A stretch of DNA of 64,000 nucleotides from Candidatus Microsaccharimonas sossegonensis (GCA_004100325.1 SCKX01000001.1:124001-188000), one strand, 5' to 3'. Shown: positions 25,186 to 34,035, counted from the first letter of the stretch. Numbers and translations: made by a program. Notes: a model not told the origin generated them from the letters alone.

Positions 25186-25539
25186 TTAGCTGTTATTTAG
25201 AAAAATTCCCAAAATAACAAACCCGGCTCCTAGTATTCCAAATGAAAGGTAGCCGATTTTTCTGGCAAGTTGCCTTGATTTTAGCGTCACGACAAACCCG
25301 ATGATAATAGAGGTAGTGGTAAGAAGCGGCACAACGAAAAATTGGAAAAGATACAAGAAAACCGCATTCATCGTCCCTTCGCCTAGCCCCTGACCTTGGC
25401 CTTTGATGCCGTTTAACGTCGTCCAAAGGATGATAATAAAAATAGGCAGCGGCAACGCCAAAATCAACCCAACGATAGCAAGCAAGGTTTGTTCCTTCGG
25501 CGCACTCGGTAGCGGTGCTGGATCGTTACTTTCATTCAT
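25186..25539 (-). CDS. Small membrane protein (three helices)
   Basis: 117 aa. A Pro-rich start, then helices at about 18-42, 60-82 and 90-112. Unknown. Its ATG overlaps the stop of the DivIC-like gene (TAATG at 25537-25541), so it may act with the division protein. Confidence 0.7.
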   Translation of the reverse strand: MNESNDPAPLPSAPKEQTLLAIVGLILALPLPIFIIILWTTLNGIKGQGQGLGEGTMNAVFLYLFQFFVVPLLTTTSIIIGFVVTLKSRQLARKIGYLSFGILGAGFVILGIFLNNS

Positions 25540-25988
25540 TACTTACCCCCCGAAATACTTTTGCTGTATCCGCCAAAAAGAAAGTTTACCCACTGCTCTA
25601 TATTTGAACTATTCGTCTGCACTGCTGCGGTCGTTGGAGTCGTGGCATCTGCCTTGATTGCGGCAGCACTATTTGGCGGTAACACTAATGCACGCTCGCC
25701 TGGTCGTACCAGTCCCAACACATCACGAGCCGCCAACTCCTGATACTCCGTCGTCTGATAGTAGCTCTTTTGCAGCGATAAGTTGTCACGTTGCAACTGA
25801 GTCAACTGCAGTTGCCGTTTCTTGAAATCAATATCTTTTTGCAATCCATAGTTACGTTGCATCGCACCAAGTGATGCCCACACCCACCCCGCTGCGATGA
25901 CAAAGGCAACTAACATAACCACGTTATTTAACGTCAAATAACGGTGGCGAATGTGATAAATGATTTTTTGTATGTTTATGTGACGCAT
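25539..25988 (-). CDS. Septum formation initiator protein (DivIC/FtsB-like)
   Basis: 149 aa, bitopic: helix about 22-43, a coiled coil (about 45-85, LQKDIDFKKRQLQLTQLQ), then ELAARDVLGLVRPGERALVLP (about 84-105), the conserved turn after the coil in DivIC/FtsB proteins. A Thr/Ala-rich extracytoplasmic tail follows and ends WVNFLFGG. Expected to join FtsL and FtsQ/DivIB at the division site. Confidence 0.85.
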   Translation of the reverse strand: MRHINIQKIIYHIRHRYLTLNNVVMLVAFVIAAGWVWASLGAMQRNYGLQKDIDFKKRQLQLTQLQRDNLSLQKSYYQTTEYQELAARDVLGLVRPGERALVLPPNSAAAIKADATTPTTAAVQTNSSNIEQWVNFLFGGYSKSISGGK

Positions 25989-26028
25989 GGCGTTTTCTTT
26001 ATTGTCTCATATTATTATAACGCACCCC

Positions 26029-26057
26029 TAGAAACGACGCCACAAAGAAGCTATAAT
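26029..26057 (+). promoter_or_regulatory. Promoter of tRNA-Ile2
   Basis: TAGAAA (26029-26034), 17-nt spacer, TATAAT (26052-26057), 10 nt before the tRNA. Confidence 0.6.
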
Positions 26058-26067
26058 GTCCCGTATT

Positions 26068-26143
26068 GGGGCTGTAGCTCATCGGTCAGAGCAGGCGGCT
26101 CATAACCACTTGGTAGAAAGTTCAACTCTTTCCAGCCCCACCA
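26068..26143 (+). tRNA. tRNA with anticodon CAT, probably tRNA-Ile2 (lysidine type)
   Basis: Full cloverleaf with encoded CCA; acceptor GGGGCTG/CAGCCCC; anticodon loop CTCATAA; T-loop TTCAACT. The run GAGCAGGCGGCTCATAACC is close to bacterial tRNA-Ile(CAU), in which C34 becomes lysidine, and unlike elongator Met. The anticodon stem GGCGG/CCACT has a C-A mismatch at 29:41. Identity as Ile2 rests on similarity and on the other two CAT genes being Met. Confidence 0.8.
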
Positions 26144-26148
26144 AAAAA

Positions 26149-26176
26149 AATAAGACACTATTGCCCGTGTCTTATT
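26149..26176 (+). terminator. Terminator of tRNA-Ile2
   Basis: 10-bp stem AATAAGACAC/GTGTCTTATT with an 8-nt loop, 5 nt after the CCA. Confidence 0.75.
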
Positions 26177-26197
26177 ATCAAATAAGGACAGTAAACG

Positions 26198-26755
26198 CTA
26201 TCGCCTTGCGTTCTTGGCGGTAGCTTGAACTTTTTCATTAAACTGACGGCGTTTGTGAGCGTTTTTAGACCCTGTTCCTTCAAGTTGTTTCAGCTCATCA
26301 CGCACACGATTCTTATAAAATGTAACGTCATCAGGATCAAAACCAGCCTTAATCATTGCGGTTGTTGCGTTCAAAGTATCAAGCTGACCCTCGCGCTTAT
26401 CATCGTCCAGTTTCGCATTGCTGCGCATAATTGCAGCGACTTCATCAGGATGCTGGTATCGACGACGAAAATTGTTATCTAACCCTTCTGCTTGTTGACT
26501 TGCACCATTTGCCTGGTTGCGACGATTAATGCCATTTATAATACCATCTATTGCAATGGCACGGTCTACAAGTGTAACGGACGCTCCTGACGTTGGCTCT
26601 TGTTCTCTTGGTGGTTCAATGCCATACTGTTGACGGACTTCGGCTGTACTTAAGTTGCCCTCACGAGCTATCTCATCGATCAAATCATCATTAAAAAGGG
26701 TTCCTTCTGCAGGAACTACCGAATCATTTTTTTGCGGAAGCATATACTCAGACAT
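26198..26755 (-). CDS. Unknown soluble protein (185 aa)
   Basis: Not recognised. No signal peptide or membrane helix. Acidic N-terminal part (LFNDDLIDEIAREGNLSTAE), Gln/Asn-rich middle (about 80-95), helical C-terminal part ending KVQATAKNARR. The region before the ATG is AT-rich with TAACAT 7 nt upstream. It sits just after the tRNA-Ile2 terminator and just downstream of another unknown gene on the same strand; the two look like a lineage-specific pair. Confidence 0.65.
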   Translation of the reverse strand: MSEYMLPQKNDSVVPAEGTLFNDDLIDEIAREGNLSTAEVRQQYGIEPPREQEPTSGASVTLVDRAIAIDGIINGINRRNQANGASQQAEGLDNNFRRRYQHPDEVAAIMRSNAKLDDDKREGQLDTLNATTAMIKAGFDPDDVTFYKNRVRDELKQLEGTGSKNAHKRRQFNEKVQATAKNARR

Positions 26756-26786
26756 TATTTATATGTTAGCATAAATATTGTAAATG

Positions 26787-27593
26787 TCAAGATAGGCGGG
26801 CTCTACGGTTACTGACGGCGAGTGCAGGATTATTCGTGAGCCTAGCACGCTTATCCCAAAAATTATCAGCTCTCACTCTAATACTTTTTGGTGTGTCCGA
26901 CGGGTCAGGGCGCGTCCACACGGACATTTTCTCTAGGGCATCCATATCCTGCTCAGGTGTTTGGGCGGTAGCTAGATCAATTTCACCACTTGGCGTGGCG
27001 ACCTCATTGCGGTTGTTGTTATGGTTATTAAGCTGTAGGGGTTGAATATAGGTTTCACGGGTTTTAGCTGGTCCTTCCCAACCGTAAGCACTTTTAGACA
27101 GTCCTCTTATGCCACCAATGAGTCCGATTGCCCGCTGAGCTAACCGTTTAGCGATAGTCCCCTTGCGTGGCGTATCAAACCCAAATTTCTCTGGTAACGA
27201 GGAGACGACGTGGTTACGAGCCACGATGCGGTCATCGGTTTCGTGCCTTCCTACTGAGTGCCTACCGTCACGGGCATAATCCGTGTTGTATTCCTTGGTA
27301 AATTGGTTGGCGGCCCACCCGATAGGTGTTGATAAAATGTCGTCAGCCGTGCCCATATGATAATGCTCTTGGGCAAGTGCTATAGTCTGGTCAATTTTAC
27401 GCAGAAGATCAGCACCAGCCAAAAATTCGTTGTAGCGGCGAAGATTCTCAGCAAAGCCAAAATCAGTAATGAGCTTTCTGATCGCCTGACTTTCAGGCTG
27501 ACGTTTTGTTTGTTGACCCATTTCGCCAGAACGCTCATACGCGATGCGCGCTTTTCGGGAAGGAAATACATTTGGTTGGTTGCCTTGGTTCAC
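26787..27593 (-). CDS. Unknown soluble protein (268 aa)
   Basis: Not recognised; basic, no membrane segment. The open frame reaches 27632, but its first codons are promoter: TTGACA (at the TTG start), 17-nt spacer and TATTTT precede a GTG at 27593, which begins MNQGNQPNVFPSRKARIAYE. An internal ATG (27521, MGQQTKRQPE) is another option. It contains an Asn-rich patch LQLNNHNNNRN (about 205-215). Probably in one unit with the 185-residue gene, 31 nt downstream. Confidence 0.65.
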   Translation of the reverse strand: MNQGNQPNVFPSRKARIAYERSGEMGQQTKRQPESQAIRKLITDFGFAENLRRYNEFLAGADLLRKIDQTIALAQEHYHMGTADDILSTPIGWAANQFTKEYNTDYARDGRHSVGRHETDDRIVARNHVVSSLPEKFGFDTPRKGTIAKRLAQRAIGLIGGIRGLSKSAYGWEGPAKTRETYIQPLQLNNHNNNRNEVATPSGEIDLATAQTPEQDMDALEKMSVWTRPDPSDTPKSIRVRADNFWDKRARLTNNPALAVSNRRARLS

Positions 27594-27654
27594 GATTACA
27601 CACAAAATAGCATTAAAATTATAAAATGTCAATAGTTTGCTACGGTAACTATCC

Positions 27655-28779
27655 CTATTCCCAGCGAAAGACTCGAAAGGCGATAATGTAAATCACCACC
27701 AACCATGCACCGGTAAGACCGATTTGCGGAAGAATATCAATAAAGTTCTTGCCTTCAGTGGCAATCAGACGAATACCGTCAATAATCGGTGTCAGCGGTA
27801 AAAAGGCAGAAATATTTTGCAGCCAATCAGGCATCAGATACCGCGGAAAGAATGTTCCAGAGAGGAACAGCATTGGAAAGACGATAATATTTGATAAAGG
27901 GGCTGCCTGGCGCTCATTTTTCGCCCAACCACCCAGCGCCAATCCAATGCCAAGGATCGTCACCATGCCAAACAAGAGGAATAGACCGAGCTCCAGCCAG
28001 TTTCCTACTACGTGTAGCTTGAATACCAAAATAGCAACAATAAAGAGGGCCGCAAAACTAACGATACCAATCGCGGCTTGACCAATGACAGTGGAGAGGA
28101 AATACTGCCAGACACGGAGCGGTGTCGTACTAAGGCGCCTAAGTATTCCCATTTTTTTGAGCTCTGGAAAGACATTGACTGGCCCGAAGATACCCATACC
28201 GATCAGTGAGAATCCCAGCAGACCGGCGAAGGTATAATCAAAAGGTGTCAGACTTTTTTCGTTAAGTTGAGTGCCTTTGACGGTAAACGGCATCACATTC
28301 GTCACCAGCTTGTCGTTAATTGCCTTAAATTCAGTCGTAAGCACCGAGGTGAGTGCCGAGGCCGATGATTGATTATTCTCGGTGTACATAACCTCAGCCT
28401 GACCACTTGGGTAGGTTGTGCCAGGCTTTACCGTTCCGAAATCTTTCGGGAGGATGATAGCCGCATCCAGTTCGGATCGACTCATTTTATCTTTTGCTTG
28501 AGCAAGCGTCGTTACATCATTATTCACTTTCAATATTTTGCTGTCTTTCGATTGCTTGACAAAATCTGTCGCGAATTGTGAATTAGATTGATTAATCACT
28601 GCGACGTTAAAGGATACATTACCACTTCCGTTATTGAGGCTTCCGAAAACAAATAGGAAGATAAGCGGGAACACGATAGTGAAGAATAATGCCAAACGAT
28701 CACGAAAAAAACGACGGGTGTTACTGCGCGCGAAGACTCCAACCGTATAAAGCTGCTTGCGAAGTGACGGCTTATTCAT
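27655..28779 (-). CDS. ABC-2 type exporter permease
   Basis: 374 aa. An N-terminal helix (about 25-45), a large extracytoplasmic domain (about 50-185) and five helices in the C-terminal half, ending in the GTFFPRYLMPDWLQNISAFLPLTPIIDGIR motif region typical of ABC2_membrane_3 / DrrB-YhgE permeases. Partner of the ATPase upstream (ATGA overlap at 28776-28779). Probably exports a lipid, peptide or drug-like compound. Confidence 0.92.
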   Translation of the reverse strand: MNKPSLRKQLYTVGVFARSNTRRFFRDRLALFFTIVFPLIFLFVFGSLNNGSGNVSFNVAVINQSNSQFATDFVKQSKDSKILKVNNDVTTLAQAKDKMSRSELDAAIILPKDFGTVKPGTTYPSGQAEVMYTENNQSSASALTSVLTTEFKAINDKLVTNVMPFTVKGTQLNEKSLTPFDYTFAGLLGFSLIGMGIFGPVNVFPELKKMGILRRLSTTPLRVWQYFLSTVIGQAAIGIVSFAALFIVAILVFKLHVVGNWLELGLFLLFGMVTILGIGLALGGWAKNERQAAPLSNIIVFPMLFLSGTFFPRYLMPDWLQNISAFLPLTPIIDGIRLIATEGKNFIDILPQIGLTGAWLVVIYIIAFRVFRWE

Positions 28780-29540
28780 GAGTCACCATCCCTGAGCGCT
28801 TTACCGGTCAAGTCGATAAAAACGTCTTCAAGATTTGCTTGGTGGACTTCTTGAGGTTTCTTAAAGCCTCGTTTTAAAAGTTGTTGAATCAGATTTTTAG
28901 GCGTATCGAGCGCCACAATTGCGCCGTTATCCATCACGGCGATGCGGTCACACAAAATTTCCGCTTCGTCCATGTAGTGCGTCGTCATAATAACGCTGAT
29001 TCCCCGATCACGAACTTTTTTAATGAGCTCCCAGAGGTTACGACGTGCCTGCGGGTCAAGACCGGTCGTTGGTTCATCAAGGAAAAATACTTTTGGACCA
29101 TGGACGAGCGCTGTCGTAATACTGAGGCGCTGCTTTTGACCGCCCGAAAGGCTTTCAACGTACGACTTGGCTTTTTCCTCTAGGTCGACGTCACGAAGGA
29201 ATTGCATGGCATCAACTTTTTCACCGTAAGCGGCGGCAAACATTTGGATCACCTCAATCAGTTGCGTTTTATCTTGAAAAGCGGGTGATTGCGGCTGAAC
29301 ACCAATCAGGTATTTGATAGCTTGTGGTTGCTTTTTAACATCGATACCGTCAATCACGACGCTGCCAGAATCGATTGGGCGAAGTGTCTCCATCATTTCC
29401 AGCGTGGTTGTTTTACCGGCGCCGTTGGGACCAAGGATGCCAAAGATCTCACCTTTTTTTACGGAAAAACTAACACCGTTCACCGCCTGCTTATCCCCGT
29501 AGCGTTTTTTGAGGTTTTTGACCTCGACCATGTTACTCAT
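28776..29540 (-). CDS. ABC transporter ATP-binding protein
   Basis: 254 aa. Walker A GPNGAGKTTT (about 35-44), Q-loop VQPQSPAF, signature LSGGQKQRLS (about 133-142), Walker B KVFFLDEPTTGLD (about 154-166), H-loop TTHYMDEAE. The C-terminus ending NLEDVFIDLTGKALRD is that of the CcmA/DrrA exporter class. SD AGGGGC before ATG 29540; ATG 29531 is an alternative. Confidence 0.95.
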   Translation of the reverse strand: MSNMVEVKNLKKRYGDKQAVNGVSFSVKKGEIFGILGPNGAGKTTTLEMMETLRPIDSGSVVIDGIDVKKQPQAIKYLIGVQPQSPAFQDKTQLIEVIQMFAAAYGEKVDAMQFLRDVDLEEKAKSYVESLSGGQKQRLSITTALVHGPKVFFLDEPTTGLDPQARRNLWELIKKVRDRGISVIMTTHYMDEAEILCDRIAVMDNGAIVALDTPKNLIQQLLKRGFKKPQEVHQANLEDVFIDLTGKALRDGDS

Positions 29541-29586
29541 TGCCCCTTATTTTACAACGAGTACCCCGAAGAAAACAACTGCAAAC

Positions 29587-29610
29587 AAAAAGGCCTCCGG
29601 GGAGGAGGCC
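29587..29610 (-). terminator. Terminator of the 68-residue gene
   Basis: Stem GGCCTCC/GGAGGCC with T5 on the minus strand, about 100 nt after the stop at 29713. Confidence 0.85.
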
Positions 29611-29712
29611 GATTTGAGCACCTGTTTGTTTGGATATAGTATATTTCCAAACTGTTCAAAGCGCAAGCGCTTTTTTATACGTGCAATCGTATTTTTTCGA
29701 TAGAGTCGAACA

Positions 29713-29919
29713 CTATTTCTTCTTTGAAACTGTCAAGAATCCGTTGCGTGGGTTTTCTTTGACAATACGGTCGGTTGGTAGGTCTACTGGAGTACCTTTC
29801 GCGTTCTTCTCAACCTTAGCGAAGAAGTAGATTGTTTGTGGTTTACCGCCACGAAGAGTGACTTCGGTGCTGTGTAGGTAGTATGTAACGCCCTTTGAGT
29901 TAGTATGACTATAAGCCAT
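29713..29919 (-). CDS. Small conserved-looking protein (68 aa) with KGVTYYLHS motif
   Basis: MAYSHTNSKGVTYYLHSTEV, then KPQTIYFFAKVEK and LPTDRIVKENPRNGFLTVSKKK. This is the pattern of a short beta protein seen widely in Patescibacteria: a YYLH strand, IYFF, and a Lys-rich end after an Asn/Gly turn. Role unknown. It has a strong TTGACA promoter (29984-29989), an AGGAGG in the leader, and a strong terminator, so it is probably abundant. Confidence 0.75.
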   Translation of the reverse strand: MAYSHTNSKGVTYYLHSTEVTLRGGKPQTIYFFAKVEKNAKGTPVDLPTDRIVKENPRNGFLTVSKKK

Positions 29920-29959
29920 GATAGATATTTATACCTCCTATTAATACTGTACGAGTGTA

Positions 29960-29989
29960 AGAGTACAGCTTGATCGGGGGTGCTGTCAA
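29960..29989 (-). promoter_or_regulatory. Promoter of the 68-residue gene
   Basis: TTGACA (rc of 29984-29989), 18-nt spacer, TACTCT (rc of 29960-29965). A leader of about 35 nt carries AGGAGG 14 nt before the ATG, so unlike most genes here it is leadered. Confidence 0.55.
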
Positions 29990-29991
29990 CA

Positions 29992-30624
29992 CTAAACACT
30001 GCGGTAGTGGCGTCGAAGCATCAATTTAAGAATAGCGAGACTGAGTAAACGAGCCAAAATCATGAGCCCTAAAACGACACACACGACCACCGACCAGCCA
30101 GCAAAATCTGGCGACCATAGCGGTGATTCATAGTCACGAACATAGACACTCGATGAAGGCAATTTTACGGTTCCTACTAAGTTGCTGGACGAAGGATATT
30201 TTGCCAACTCACTAGTGGTACATAGCAAATATGCAGTGGAATAAGAGCTAAACCTTGGGGCACATACTTCCTGTGCTTTTTTGTATATATTGCCATTCGG
30301 ATTTTGATCGTTTGAGGCTGTATTTATCGCTGCTTGAGAAACTCGTTGATATGTCGATTCGAGGTAGACACCTTTTCCGAGGTCGGTATTCATATGCGCC
30401 GAAACATACTGTTGTAGATCGTACAATCTTTGAATTATGACGGCTTCGTTGCCTGCCTTGTCGGCAGCGATGACAGCCGCCCTTCTTTCGACCATTCCAA
30501 TGTTATTAAGTCGTAAGAATGTCGCAGCGATAAAAACAGCGAGAATAAACAAGACTAAAAGTTGCCACGTTTTGATACGCTGTAGGTCTTTTATTTTTTT
30601 TCGAACTCGCCTTTTGTCTATCAC
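29992..30624 (-). CDS. Membrane protein with extracytoplasmic domain
   Basis: 210 aa, starting at GTG 30624 with a very basic N-terminus (DKRRVRKKIKDLQRIK). Helices at about 20-40 and 175-197 enclose an outside-facing domain with two cysteines (about 117 and 133). No family recognised. The arrangement of a basic start, one helix, a helical domain and a second helix recalls sensor-like or assembly proteins. Confidence 0.65.
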   Translation of the reverse strand: MIDKRRVRKKIKDLQRIKTWQLLVLFILAVFIAATFLRLNNIGMVERRAAVIAADKAGNEAVIIQRLYDLQQYVSAHMNTDLGKGVYLESTYQRVSQAAINTASNDQNPNGNIYKKAQEVCAPRFSSYSTAYLLCTTSELAKYPSSSNLVGTVKLPSSSVYVRDYESPLWSPDFAGWSVVVCVVLGLMILARLLSLAILKLMLRRHYRSV

Positions 30625-30674
30625 TCTGCTTGGATTCCCACCTCACTCTTTAGGTTTATTGTACCTTACCATAG

Positions 30675-31892
30675 TTACTTTCGATAGAGAGGGAACCGTG
30701 CTGTCGTAATCAGTAATACAACTGCAGCCGCAATAAAGAAAAACAACTGTATTGATGGCTTGTCTCCAATGTTAGCGGCGAGGAGGAAAAGCATAAACCC
30801 GCCAAGCGCCGCGCCTAAATTCGACTGAACTTCGATAAGCCCCAGGTACGTCACCCTCTCTCCTGAGAGATCGGCATTATCAAACATCGCCCTCGTATAT
30901 GCCATTGTATAACCTGTCGTGGCAGCTTCGTTTGCAATATTCAGACCCGCAACAGCAACAGGCGTACTGATAAATCCACGCATTAGGTGCGTGAGCGCAT
31001 TACCAACTGACGCAGTGCGAAGCAGCTCTTTACCCTTATTGCGATCAATGAGCTTGCCATAGGCATACGAAGCGCCAAGCGCCGCAAATAAGACCACCGA
31101 TAGCAATGCACCATTAGCGGCATAGACTGAATTAGTCGACGTAACCCCAAGGATAAAGACAGCAACGAACATCGTCCACACTGTTCCAGATGTAAAAACA
31201 TCAAAACCAATGGCGATTTGCGCCACAATATTTGGACGAACAAGAGGCCATGGAAGACTTTTAAAATTTAATTTTTGACGCGGACGTTCCTGTTCAACAG
31301 TGCGCAGTAATGGCGCTGCAGCAAGACTAAACAGGACTGCAGCGACGACTAGCACCACTTGTGGACCAAAAACAAACGCCAGTAAACCACCGATCAGCGG
31401 GCTTAAGCCAGTGGTGACCTTTTCGACAATATTCATATAGGCGATTTCCTTACCGGCATGTAATACACTCTTCACCTTGGAAAAATCAGTATTGTAGCTA
31501 ATTGAATAAAGTACACTAGAAGTTCCTTGCAGTAGCACAACGAAAACGAGCAGCCATGAACCGTACACGGGGACTAGGGCGAAAATAATCATTGATGGTA
31601 TATAGATTAAGTTGGAGAGAAAAATACCGTGCTTTGACCCAATACGGGCAGTGATCGCTGCGGCTGGCAATGCAATAATTGTTTTCCAAAAAAAGAAAAT
31701 GCCCCAAAATAGTGCAATGAATGGAATCGTAAACCCTTGTTGGTACAAAAAAATCGACATAAATGAAGCGGCAATGTTAAGCGCCAGCATACGAAGCATA
31801 CGTGATGCATATAGTTCAGAAACTTCACTAAATGTCGCATAGCGCCAAAAATGACGCCGGACAAGAATTCGATGGAGTATGTTTTGAATCAT
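30675..31892 (-). CDS. MFS transporter
   Basis: 405 aa with twelve hydrophobic segments. The long first loop is preceded by an amphipathic start (MIQNILHRILVRRHFWRYAT). A charged loop GKLIDRNKGKELLR (about 285-298) is in the place of the inter-domain motif. Substrate unknown. The TATACA box (rc of 31899-31904) is 6 nt before the ATG, so the transcript is leaderless. Confidence 0.85.
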   Translation of the reverse strand: MIQNILHRILVRRHFWRYATFSEVSELYASRMLRMLALNIAASFMSIFLYQQGFTIPFIALFWGIFFFWKTIIALPAAAITARIGSKHGIFLSNLIYIPSMIIFALVPVYGSWLLVFVVLLQGTSSVLYSISYNTDFSKVKSVLHAGKEIAYMNIVEKVTTGLSPLIGGLLAFVFGPQVVLVVAAVLFSLAAAPLLRTVEQERPRQKLNFKSLPWPLVRPNIVAQIAIGFDVFTSGTVWTMFVAVFILGVTSTNSVYAANGALLSVVLFAALGASYAYGKLIDRNKGKELLRTASVGNALTHLMRGFISTPVAVAGLNIANEAATTGYTMAYTRAMFDNADLSGERVTYLGLIEVQSNLGAALGGFMLFLLAANIGDKPSIQLFFFIAAAVVLLITTARFPLYRK

Positions 31893-32024
31893 GTTTGGTG
31901 TATAGTGTTGCTTTAAAAGTTTTGCCCACTTTTTCTTTCTCTATTACACCACAACTCTGTTGACAAGAGAAGCCCGGGAAAATCTTTGAAAAAGCCATGA
32001 GAAGTTATCGGTAAGAGATTGATA

Positions 32025-32030
32025 TATACT
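32025..32030 (+). promoter_or_regulatory. -10 box of murC (leaderless)
   Basis: TATACT with exactly 6 nt to ATG 32037; no SD. Confidence 0.6.
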
Positions 32031-32036
32031 GGGGAT

Positions 32037-33293
32037 ATGAATATTTACTTCTCAGGACTCGGTGGCGTTGGGATTGGACCACTTGTCGAGATAGCCAGAG
32101 ATGCCGGTCACATGATTATGGGGTCGGACCTTGAAGAAAGTCCTCTCACTCAGCAACTCCGCGAACAATACGTCTTGGTCACTATTGGTCAAGATGGGAG
32201 CTTTCTGCGCGAATGCCATCAAATAACACCGATCGATTGGTTTGTGTACACCTCCGCCCTCCCTGATGATCATGCCGAGCTACTGCTTGCTGGCGAATTA
32301 GGTATACGAACGAGTAAACGTGATGAATTTCTTGCCTACATTTTACAGGAGAAAGATTTAAAACTCATTGCCGTAGCAGGAACACATGGCAAAACAACCA
32401 CAACGGGTATGTTAGTGTGGCTCATGAAGCACATTGGTATACCAGTAAGTTACTCAGTCGGCAGTACGCTTGCTTTTGGTCCGAGTGGAAAATTCGATCC
32501 AGAAAGTGAGTATTTTATCTATGAATGTGATGAATACGATCGCAATTTTTTGAATTTCAAGCCGCATCTCTCCCTCATTACTTCGATAGACTATGATCAC
32601 CCCGATACTTATCCTACCGAAGCCGAGTATACGCAAGCGTTCCGGCAATTCATCGACCAGTCAGCACACACGATTCTTTGGAGGATCGACGCCGACTATA
32701 TTAAAACAAATGCAGATCATGCCTGGGTGATTGACGAAACCATCAGTCTCCCGCTTGCCGGTGAACACAATCGCCGCAATGCGACGCTTGTTACAAAAGT
32801 AGTTGATTACCTGGATATTGCCAAGACCGAAGACGTTGTCATTTCATTAGGCGAATTTCCCGGTACTGGTCGGCGTTTTGAAAAGATTGGCGACAACCTT
32901 TATTCTGACTATGGTCACCACCCAAAAGAAATTGCAGCAACCTTACAACTAGCGCGTGAAGTATCTGACCATGTCGTCCTTGTCTATCAACCACACCAAA
33001 ATAGGCGTCAGGCACGTATCAAAGATATGTACTATAATCAATTCGAATTAGCAGACGAAACCTATTGGTTGCCTACCTATCTCACGCGAGAAGACCCAGA
33101 CGAACCTATTCTATCACCCGAAGCACTTATCACACATCTGACCAATAAAGAAACAGTGCACGTCGCAGAGATGGATAATGATTTATGGCAGGCAATTCAA
33201 CAAGCTCGAAGTGAAGGCAAACTTGTGCTTTGCATGGGCGCCGGAACAATTGATAACTGGGTGCGCGAAAAAATGATGACATCAGGTTCATGA
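32037..33293 (+). CDS. murC: UDP-N-acetylmuramate-alanine ligase (Mur ligase)
   Basis: 418 aa. N-terminal Rossmann-like domain (FSGLGGVGIGPLVEIA, about 4-20), ATP-binding AVAGTHGKTTTTGML (about 107-121), central domain with SIDYDHPDTYP (about 178-188) and EHNRRN (about 240), C-terminal domain with DYGHHPKEI (about 293-301) and a GAGTIDNW motif. It adds L-Ala to UDP-MurNAc in peptidoglycan synthesis. The DYAHHP motif points to MurC or the related Mpl; MurC is preferred because the length and central motifs fit. The open frame starts 18 nt earlier with a TTG that is part of the promoter. Confidence 0.88.
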   Translation: MNIYFSGLGGVGIGPLVEIARDAGHMIMGSDLEESPLTQQLREQYVLVTIGQDGSFLRECHQITPIDWFVYTSALPDDHAELLLAGELGIRTSKRDEFLAYILQEKDLKLIAVAGTHGKTTTTGMLVWLMKHIGIPVSYSVGSTLAFGPSGKFDPESEYFIYECDEYDRNFLNFKPHLSLITSIDYDHPDTYPTEAEYTQAFRQFIDQSAHTILWRIDADYIKTNADHAWVIDETISLPLAGEHNRRNATLVTKVVDYLDIAKTEDVVISLGEFPGTGRRFEKIGDNLYSDYGHHPKEIAATLQLAREVSDHVVLVYQPHQNRRQARIKDMYYNQFELADETYWLPTYLTREDPDEPILSPEALITHLTNKETVHVAEMDNDLWQAIQQARSEGKLVLCMGAGTIDNWVREKMMTSGS

Positions 33294-33923
33294 AGCTTTT
33301 TTTGAAATCGACCATGAAACATCGAACTCTTCAAAAAAGAATGGGTCATTAAAAAACCCGCGCGAGACAATTTCTTCAACTGCTGGGGCCAACACATACT
33401 CACGTAGCTTGTGCGGACGCGCCCACATCATTGTGTCTGACGTTGCAATATCGTCACAATTGAACTTAAAAATATGCGCAAGGGTTGTTGAAAGCATGTG
33501 ACTATCAGCTTGCACCCGGATATAACAATCACCGATGTGTCGCATAGCTTGATTCTGCAATCTTAACTTTTCTCTTACTGCGCGTTTTGCTGCTAAGATT
33601 ATCGATGGATCATTAATACCCAATGTTCCATACGGAAGCGTCCAGGCATGAATGTACGGCTGCTTGATTCGCCGCTGCAACAAGATGTCCCCATCACTAT
33701 TTTGAATGAGTAACATGGTAATGATTTTTGGTTGCATCTGTATAGTTTTGTCTTTGGTGCCCACACGATCAACATACGACAATCCCAATAGATTCAGCGT
33801 GTATCCACCATCAACCTTTAAAACCAAGCCATTTTTTACAAGCTTATTTAAATGGTAGGAGAAGAGATTTGTGTCTGATTTTGGTGGTCGCAGATCACGA
33901 AACCGAACAGTATGGACATACAT
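33288..33923 (-). CDS. Winged-helix/Nudix regulator-like protein with degenerate Nudix box
   Basis: 211 aa. The first 60 residues are a wHTH (SYHLNKLVKNGLVLKVDGGYTLNLLG), the rest a Nudix fold (IITMLLIQNSDGDILLQRRIKQPYIHAWTLPYG). The Nudix box GX5EX7REUXEEXGU reads GTLGINDPSIILAAKRAVREKLRL: the REUXEE acidic residues are mostly lost, so hydrolysis is unlikely. The N-terminus is unusual: the first canonical start, ATG 33923, cuts off helix 1 of the wHTH, while the frame upstream (to about 33992) codes for fitting residues but holds no ATG, GTG or TTG. Ends 6 nt inside murC, convergent. Confidence 0.75.
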   Translation of the reverse strand: MYVHTVRFRDLRPPKSDTNLFSYHLNKLVKNGLVLKVDGGYTLNLLGLSYVDRVGTKDKTIQMQPKIITMLLIQNSDGDILLQRRIKQPYIHAWTLPYGTLGINDPSIILAAKRAVREKLRLQNQAMRHIGDCYIRVQADSHMLSTTLAHIFKFNCDDIATSDTMMWARPHKLREYVLAPAVEEIVSRGFFNDPFFFEEFDVSWSISKKAS

Positions 33924-34012
33924 AAGTACGTCAATAATATATTTTTGAATGCGATTATTTACAGATATAAATTCGATGATATTTGACTCAACTTATTTTT
34001 AAATTTATTCAA

Positions 34013-34035
34013 ATGATAGCATACTATGCTAACAT
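34013..34035. promoter_or_regulatory. Palindrome upstream of the wHTH-Nudix gene
   Basis: TAGCATA-C-TATGCTA is a perfect 15-bp palindrome (34017-34031), and the symmetry extends to 23 bp with one mismatch. It lies in the gap between the two opposing ends of transcription, about 90 nt before the wHTH-Nudix gene. Likely an operator, possibly for that protein itself (inference). Confidence 0.5.

Noticed and set aside
32037-33293. Mpl (murein peptide ligase) in place of MurC
   Set aside because: The DYGHHP motif is shared, but no recycling genes are near and length and ATP-site text fit MurC at least as well; not fully excluded.
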